From the NCBI GenBank assembly GCA_964505535.1, contig CAZDIU010000016.1:1-36602 (forward strand): a stretch of 36,602 bases of DNA, read 5' to 3'. The position numbers were made by a program, and so were the translations under genes. Positions 32,121 to 36,602 of this stretch are shown piece after piece; the stretch's first letter is position 1, and every line of letters starts with the position of its first letter. The notes beneath the pieces are model-generated. The model was not told the DNA's origin. It worked only from the letters and a program-made list of their open reading frames with translations, and searched no databases. The stretch comes from JAABRU01 sp964505535. Its GTDB lineage: Bacteria; Desulfobacterota; Desulfobacteria; Desulfobacterales; Desulfococcaceae.

Positions 32121-34736
32121 TCACTGACTCAGATACCGGAGAATGTAGATAACCTCCTCCATGCCGATTCTGCTGTCATTGTTTACATCTGTATTGGATT
32201 CAGGATAGTCGCTGCATATCCCATCTGCTTTGATTCCTGTGAGAACCTGAAGGGCCAGAATGGCGTCCCCAAGTTCCACTCCGCCGGTGCAGTCAATATT
32301 GCCGGTGATTCCCATTCCGGGGCCGGTGGAACAGTAGGGACGGCTGGCCGTAACTCCCACTGTCACAGAAGGTTTCTTCGGATCATTGGAAAAAATGCGA
32401 ATCTGCCCCACTGCCTCCCCGTTCAAAGGTATCTGACTCCAGTCCAATACGGAAACAATAAAGGTATCTTCTGAATTCGGAAAAATTCTCCTGTATGAAT
32501 TCGGGGAAACGCTCAGCCAAGACTGATTTGTGCTGATACTGCTGATAATCAAATCCGCAGCGCCCCGGTTTGAAATGGTCAGTACAGCAGCCTTTTCCGA
32601 AAGATAGACACCGGACGCGGAACAGGCATAGCTTCCGAATTTTACATGACCTGTCACATCATCGTAGTCTATGCGGAAATATCCGTTTTCCCCCCAGCCT
32701 GTTCCCCAACTGTTTTTGGCTTTGAAAGACTGTTCCGCCTCATTGTATCCCACCAGCAGCACAGCGTGTCCGTAGGTCCAACTGATTTCGCCTTTTTTGT
32801 CATCATAGTTGTAAATGCCTCCCCGGTATGAGAGAAAGGTTCCGTCAGGGGGGACGCGCATGGATACAACCAGGGGCCCCTCCTGCAGGGCCAGCCGCAA
32901 ATCATCCACGGAATGATTTTCCGCCCACAGTCCGGGCGTAGAGGTAAAGGTACTGAGTTTGAGGGTATAATCAGGATCTTTGCATCTGCTGTCACAGCTT
33001 CCGCTGTTCCCCCCATACGGATAGCAGTTCTCCGGAACCGCACCGAACTGTTTGACATGGTTCAGCACATCCCAGTACCATCCGCCAGCAGCGCAGGTAA
33101 TGCCGGAAACGCAGGAAAGAAGAGCCTGTTCGGAAAGGTCAGGACTTATGGGAAAATTTGCCTGCTTTGCCAGATTTTCCACCAAAGCCACTGTGGCAAA
33201 AACCGAACAGGAATTGCAGGTTCCCTGGGATTTTACAGGGCTGTCATACGGACTCCAGTCCATACTGGCCGGCAGACTTGTCAGTCCCGGATTTTTGGGG
33301 GGCGACAAATAGGAATCCCAGTATCGCCTGACCTCATCGGGAATAATCAGCCCCATTCCGAATTCGGATACACCGTCTGCGCTGAGGGCAGGTGCGGAAT
33401 CTGCTGAGGCTGCACGTCCGACTGTGTAACAACTGCTCAGGGTCAGGGACTCCGGAGCAGCAAGGATGGCCGGAGAGCCTGCAGGTTCATTTCCGAAAAA
33501 ATGCACGGTTTCGCCTGTTCCGTCTGTATCCGCTCCGACTCCGGCTCCGGCAATGGTGCGGAAATAAGCTGAAGATAAAAGAGAATCAGTCACAGAGACG
33601 GACGCGCCCAGCCGATCTCCCGGTGCAGCATCACCGGCTGTGAGTTTGGCTGTCTGCGACCATGAACTGCCGTTTTTCCTGAAGATATAAGCGGCGCCGG
33701 CTCTGTTTTCCGCACCATCTGCGCCCACTGCCGCATAATTTTCAGAAAGCGACACAGACCTGCCAAAAAAAGATTGCGGTCCGCCATCTGCGGCTGTGAG
33801 TTTAGCTGTCTGTGACCAGTTGGTCCCGTTTATGGAAAAGATATAGGCAGAACCGGAGTTGGTTCCCCGGTCATCCCGTCCATGCGCGCCCACAATGGCA
33901 CAGGAACCGGATATGGAAACTGAAAAACCGAAAAAATCAACTTCCTTTCGGTCTGAAGCCAGAAGTTTGCCCTGCTGAATCCATCCGCTGCCGCCATTGT
34001 AGAAAACATAGGCAGCACCCGCATCTGTGCCGTTGTCATCCCGGCCCGGAGCGCCCACAATGGCATAATCTTTGGAAACAGAGACTGACCATCCGAAATA
34101 ATCCCAGGCTGTTGCATCATTGGCCCGCAGTTTGGCCTGCTGAGACCAGATTCCACCGATATTTTTGAAAACATAGGCTGCCCCCGCATCGGTTCCTTTC
34201 TCGTCATTGCGGTATGCGCCCACAATGGCCGTATCACCGGACACAGAGACACTGAAACCGAAATTGTCGTTTCTTTTCCCGTCATTTGCGGTCAGTTTGG
34301 CATGATATGACCAGAAGGGAGTGTCTGAACTGATCCGTTTAAAAATATATGCGGCTCCGCTGTTATGAACCGCTCCGTCACTGTTGCATGCGCCCACAAT
34401 GGCATAATCTCCGGTATCAGAGGAAGGATCATCATACACAGCAACACTGTATCCGAAATACCCGAACGGCAGACCATCAGGCGGGTACAGTATGGCCTCC
34501 TGCACCCATGTTGTGCCGGTATAGCGGAAGATATAGGCAGCGCCAGCATTTTCTCCCATGACATCATCTTTGTATGCCCCGGCAATGGCATACTTGCCGG
34601 AAATGGAGACAGACTGTCCGAAATAATCTTTTTTGCCGCTTCCGGGTATTTTGATTTCTGAGGCATGGGCTGATATGGAAACAGAAAAGAACAAAAATAT
34701 GAGGGCAACCGGATATAAGGAAAATCTGCTGTTCAT
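32121..34736 (-). CDS. Secreted papain-family protease with seven-blade FG-GAP propeller and dockerin-like tail
   Basis: The protein has 871 residues; the ATG follows AGAGGAAA. A signal peptide ends near ISAHA (residue about 25). Residues about 27-415 hold seven repeats of the type YFGWSVSVSKDYAIVGA...AGAAYVF, a beta-propeller like the FG-GAP/integrin alpha fold. Residues about 490-720 are a C1 (papain) peptidase: SPVKSQGTCNSCSVFATV with catalytic Cys510, YGHAVLLVGYN with His657, and KNSWGTGWGENGYFRI with Asn675. The Trp that usually follows the catalytic Cys is Ser here. Next is a beta-sandwich segment (LTISNRGAADLIISSIS) and a dockerin-like Ca-binding pair (VELGDAILALQVLTG, DVNNDSRIGMEEVIYILRYL). 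The catalytic triad is complete, so it should be active outside the cell. Confidence 0.87.
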   Translation of the reverse strand: MNSRFSLYPVALIFLFFSVSISAHASEIKIPGSGKKDYFGQSVSISGKYAIAGAYKDDVMGENAGAAYIFRYTGTTWVQEAILYPPDGLPFGYFGYSVAVYDDPSSDTGDYAIVGACNSDGAVHNSGAAYIFKRISSDTPFWSYHAKLTANDGKRNDNFGFSVSVSGDTAIVGAYRNDEKGTDAGAAYVFKNIGGIWSQQAKLRANDATAWDYFGWSVSVSKDYAIVGAPGRDDNGTDAGAAYVFYNGGSGWIQQGKLLASDRKEVDFFGFSVSISGSCAIVGAHGRDDRGTNSGSAYIFSINGTNWSQTAKLTAADGGPQSFFGRSVSLSENYAAVGADGAENRAGAAYIFRKNGSSWSQTAKLTAGDAAPGDRLGASVSVTDSLLSSAYFRTIAGAGVGADTDGTGETVHFFGNEPAGSPAILAAPESLTLSSCYTVGRAASADSAPALSADGVSEFGMGLIIPDEVRRYWDSYLSPPKNPGLTSLPASMDWSPYDSPVKSQGTCNSCSVFATVALVENLAKQANFPISPDLSEQALLSCVSGITCAAGGWYWDVLNHVKQFGAVPENCYPYGGNSGSCDSRCKDPDYTLKLSTFTSTPGLWAENHSVDDLRLALQEGPLVVSMRVPPDGTFLSYRGGIYNYDDKKGEISWTYGHAVLLVGYNEAEQSFKAKNSWGTGWGENGYFRIDYDDVTGHVKFGSYACSASGVYLSEKAAVLTISNRGAADLIISSISTNQSWLSVSPNSYRRIFPNSEDTFIVSVLDWSQIPLNGEAVGQIRIFSNDPKKPSVTVGVTASRPYCSTGPGMGITGNIDCTGGVELGDAILALQVLTGIKADGICSDYPESNTDVNNDSRIGMEEVIYILRYLSQ

Positions 34737-34921
34737 TGTTTCCTCTTGTGAATGACGGACGGGCGGACGGAGCAGGTTCGCAGTCTGACCGGTGTGTTGT
34801 CATCTTTGTTTTTATGATGTGTTTCAGAACAGTTGGGAAAAAATCCCATCTCTGGGGCTTCAACCATGGCAACTCACCGGTATTTTGTCAAAATGTGAAA
34901 CTTTTTTTTGTGAACATTGCA

Positions 34922-34942
34922 GATGCAGGCACAGCCTGCATC
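34922..34942. terminator. Hairpin between the PKD-protein and protease genes
   Basis: GATGCAGGC, ACA, GCCTGCATC: a perfect 9-base stem with a 3-base loop, 38 bases beyond the PKD gene stop. On the minus strand no T-run follows, so it may slow or end transcription only weakly. Nothing else is seen in the 243-base gap. Confidence 0.4.
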
Positions 34943-34979
34943 CGTATTTTTGAACCTGCAATTCCGCAGTCTTCTGAAC

Positions 34980-36602
34980 TCAGGGAAAAGAAACAGATTT
35001 GATAAAACAGGAACCCCCATCATCTCCGGGGCCCGGGCCGAAATCCCGAACTGTGAACCGGACTTCATCTGTTCCTGTCAGTCCGCTGCTGTCTGTCACC
35101 AGCAAATGAAACACAAGGACAATGCCGCCGGTGGTGACGCTGGGAGCCACAACAGAGGTTTTTTTGAGAGAAGCTGATTCCAGAAAAACTGCGGAAGGCC
35201 CCGATACCTGAGTCCACCGGTAAGATTTGATGATGCCGTCCTGCGCATAGGAACCGGAACCGTCAAGCACCACGGTGCTGCCTTCATCCACTGTCCGATC
35301 CGCACCGGCATTGGCCACAGGGGGGCGAAGCCCTTCGGCAATGGTGATCACGGTCTGGGCACTGTCCTGCAGTCCCTCATTGTCCACCACTGTCAGGCGG
35401 AAAATCAGTTTTTCTCCTGGAGCATTCGGAGCAGTAAAGGAAGGTTCCGGGATGATGGGATCGGAAATCGTCACCGGGGTTCCGCTGATCTGTGCCCACA
35501 GATATGAGGTAATCCAGCCGTCTGAATCCTTTGATCCGGATCCGTCCAGAAACACCGGTTCCCCAGCCCAGACGGTCTGGTTCACTCCCGCGTCCGCAAC
35601 CGGATTCTGACTCACATATGCAACGTTCACCGTCACCCGGTCAGAATCCATAAGACCGCCGCTGTCCACCACCGTAAGTTCAAAGGTGAGGGTTCCTCCT
35701 CCGCGGGGCACATCCGGGGCTGTAAAGGTCGGACTGATTTTCTTTGCATCCGAAAGCGTGACCGGAATTCCGCCGATCTGACGCCAGATATGCAGGGAGA
35801 TACTGTTTTCCGGATCTGTGGAAGCGGAACCGTCAAGCCGCACTTCCTTTCCCTCTTCCACAGTTTGGTCAGCGCCTGCATTGGCCACAGGCGGCTGATT
35901 GTGGGATGACACCACATTCACTGTAACCTCTGCAGAGCTTTTGAGTCCCCCTTTGTCCGTCACCGTAAGTTCGAACCGCAGCGCAATGCCTCCGTTTCCT
36001 GTGGCAGGCGCTGTGAAAACGGGACGGACTGCCCCGGGATCGGAAAGGGAAACGGTTTTGCCGAGAATCTGCCGCCATTCATGACTTTCAATATCTGCTG
36101 CGCCATCGGGATCTGAGGAGGCTGAACCGTCCAGCGTCACCTGAACCCCTGCATTTACAGTCTGATCTGAGCCTGCATTGGCCACAGGCGGTTTATTGTC
36201 TGAAACAACATTAATGACATTGATGATAACACTGTCAGTGTCGCTCAGTCCCCCGGTATCCGTCACTGTCAGTTCAAAGATAAGGGATTCGCCGCTGGCA
36301 GAAACCGGGGGAGCAGTGAAACCGGCCTGTTTTTTCCCGGCATTGCTGAGTGTCACGGCTGTTCCGTCTGTCTGGCGCCATGACCAGGAAACAATGCCGC
36401 TGTCTGCACCGTTATCCGGATCTGTGGAATTGGAACCGTCCAGAATGACGGTATCCCCTTCCCTGACAGTCTGATCCGGGCCTGCATTGGCAAGAGGGGC
36501 ACGGTTTGCTGCCAGGCGGCGAACGGTTATGGTAACCATATCCGAGTCCCACTGACCGGCTGCATCTGTCACGGTGAGCATGAATGTCAGTTCCGCTTCG
36601 CC
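34980..36602 (-). CDS. PKD-repeat surface protein (partial)
   Basis: The frame is open to the right edge, so the N-terminus is missing; 540 residues are visible. It contains five full PKD-type beta-sandwich repeats of about 95 residues and part of a sixth. Each starts PPVANAGADQTV..G..V.LDGS, has a central WRQI or WTQV, and ends FELTVTDxGG followed by VTVNV. Such repeats serve as spacers or adhesion modules in exported proteins. The C-terminus is short: GPGPGDDGGSCFIKSVSFP. The GGSCFI motif resembles the Gly-rich CFI tails of exported proteins in related bacteria and may be a processing or anchoring signal, though no membrane helix follows. It lies upstream of, and in the same direction as, the protease gene. 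Confidence 0.85.
   Translation of the reverse strand, partial: GEAELTFMLTVTDAAGQWDSDMVTITVRRLAANRAPLANAGPDQTVREGDTVILDGSNSTDPDNGADSGIVSWSWRQTDGTAVTLSNAGKKQAGFTAPPVSASGESLIFELTVTDTGGLSDTDSVIINVINVVSDNKPPVANAGSDQTVNAGVQVTLDGSASSDPDGAADIESHEWRQILGKTVSLSDPGAVRPVFTAPATGNGGIALRFELTVTDKGGLKSSAEVTVNVVSSHNQPPVANAGADQTVEEGKEVRLDGSASTDPENSISLHIWRQIGGIPVTLSDAKKISPTFTAPDVPRGGGTLTFELTVVDSGGLMDSDRVTVNVAYVSQNPVADAGVNQTVWAGEPVFLDGSGSKDSDGWITSYLWAQISGTPVTISDPIIPEPSFTAPNAPGEKLIFRLTVVDNEGLQDSAQTVITIAEGLRPPVANAGADRTVDEGSTVVLDGSGSYAQDGIIKSYRWTQVSGPSAVFLESASLKKTSVVAPSVTTGGIVLVFHLLVTDSSGLTGTDEVRFTVRDFGPGPGDDGGSCFIKSVSFP

Noticed and set aside
31884..32474. 196-residue plus-strand frame
   Set aside because: Its second half is antisense to the protease gene and the first half crosses a degraded palindromic repeat.

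Overview
The window looks like chromosomal DNA from a Gram-negative, probably deltaproteobacterial (Desulfobacterota, Desulfobacterales-like) bacterium. This rests on the pilus gene set, the surface proteins with PKD, propeller and dockerin-like domains, and the general codon style. It is an inference: there is no rRNA or other marker here.

Left part (1-5823, minus strand). A tight operon of a MSHA-type / type IV pilus assembly machine: a PilM-PilN fusion, PilO-like, PilP-like, a secretin lipoprotein, and an ExeA/MshM-like ATPase that runs off the left edge. The order matches mshI-J-K-L-M. Two tiny translationally coupled ORFs and an operator-like palindrome lie upstream. Next, on the plus strand, comes a standalone prohead-protease-like protein with a Pro/Gln-rich linker and a C-terminal membrane anchor, with no other phage genes nearby.

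Middle-left (7.5-14.3 kb). Housekeeping genes: a small conserved protein, enolase, CTP synthase, and a Cu(I)-type P1B ATPase. They are separated by hairpin repeats that probably act as terminators.

Middle (14.7-28.3 kb, minus strand). A defence island. Its core is a complete, tightly coupled operon brxP - DUF4007-like - brxC - pglZ - brxL, which matches BREX type 4. This is the BREX type that carries a PAPS-reductase-family protein (BrxP) in place of a methyltransferase. Here BrxP is a three-part fusion: a DndC-like PP-loop domain, a two-cluster ferredoxin, and a DUF4007-like domain. The next gene is a standalone paralog of that last domain. A strongly AT-rich block covers the BrxP C-terminal half and the start of the paralog, suggesting module exchange. 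Upstream lie decaying defence genes: an antitoxin with a deleted PIN-toxin partner, an Rpn nuclease pseudogene, a BrxC-like ATPase truncated at the Rpn fragment, and a canonical DUF4007 protein. These look like the remains of a second, related defence locus.

Right part (28.2-36.6 kb). A 2-kb gene-free stretch holds several small inverted-repeat (MITE-like) elements. It is followed by exported proteins: a DUF4382 lipoprotein with an Asp-rich repeat, a papain-family protease with a seven-blade propeller and a dockerin-like tail, and a PKD-repeat protein cut by the right edge. No tRNA, rRNA, CRISPR array or intact transposase was seen.
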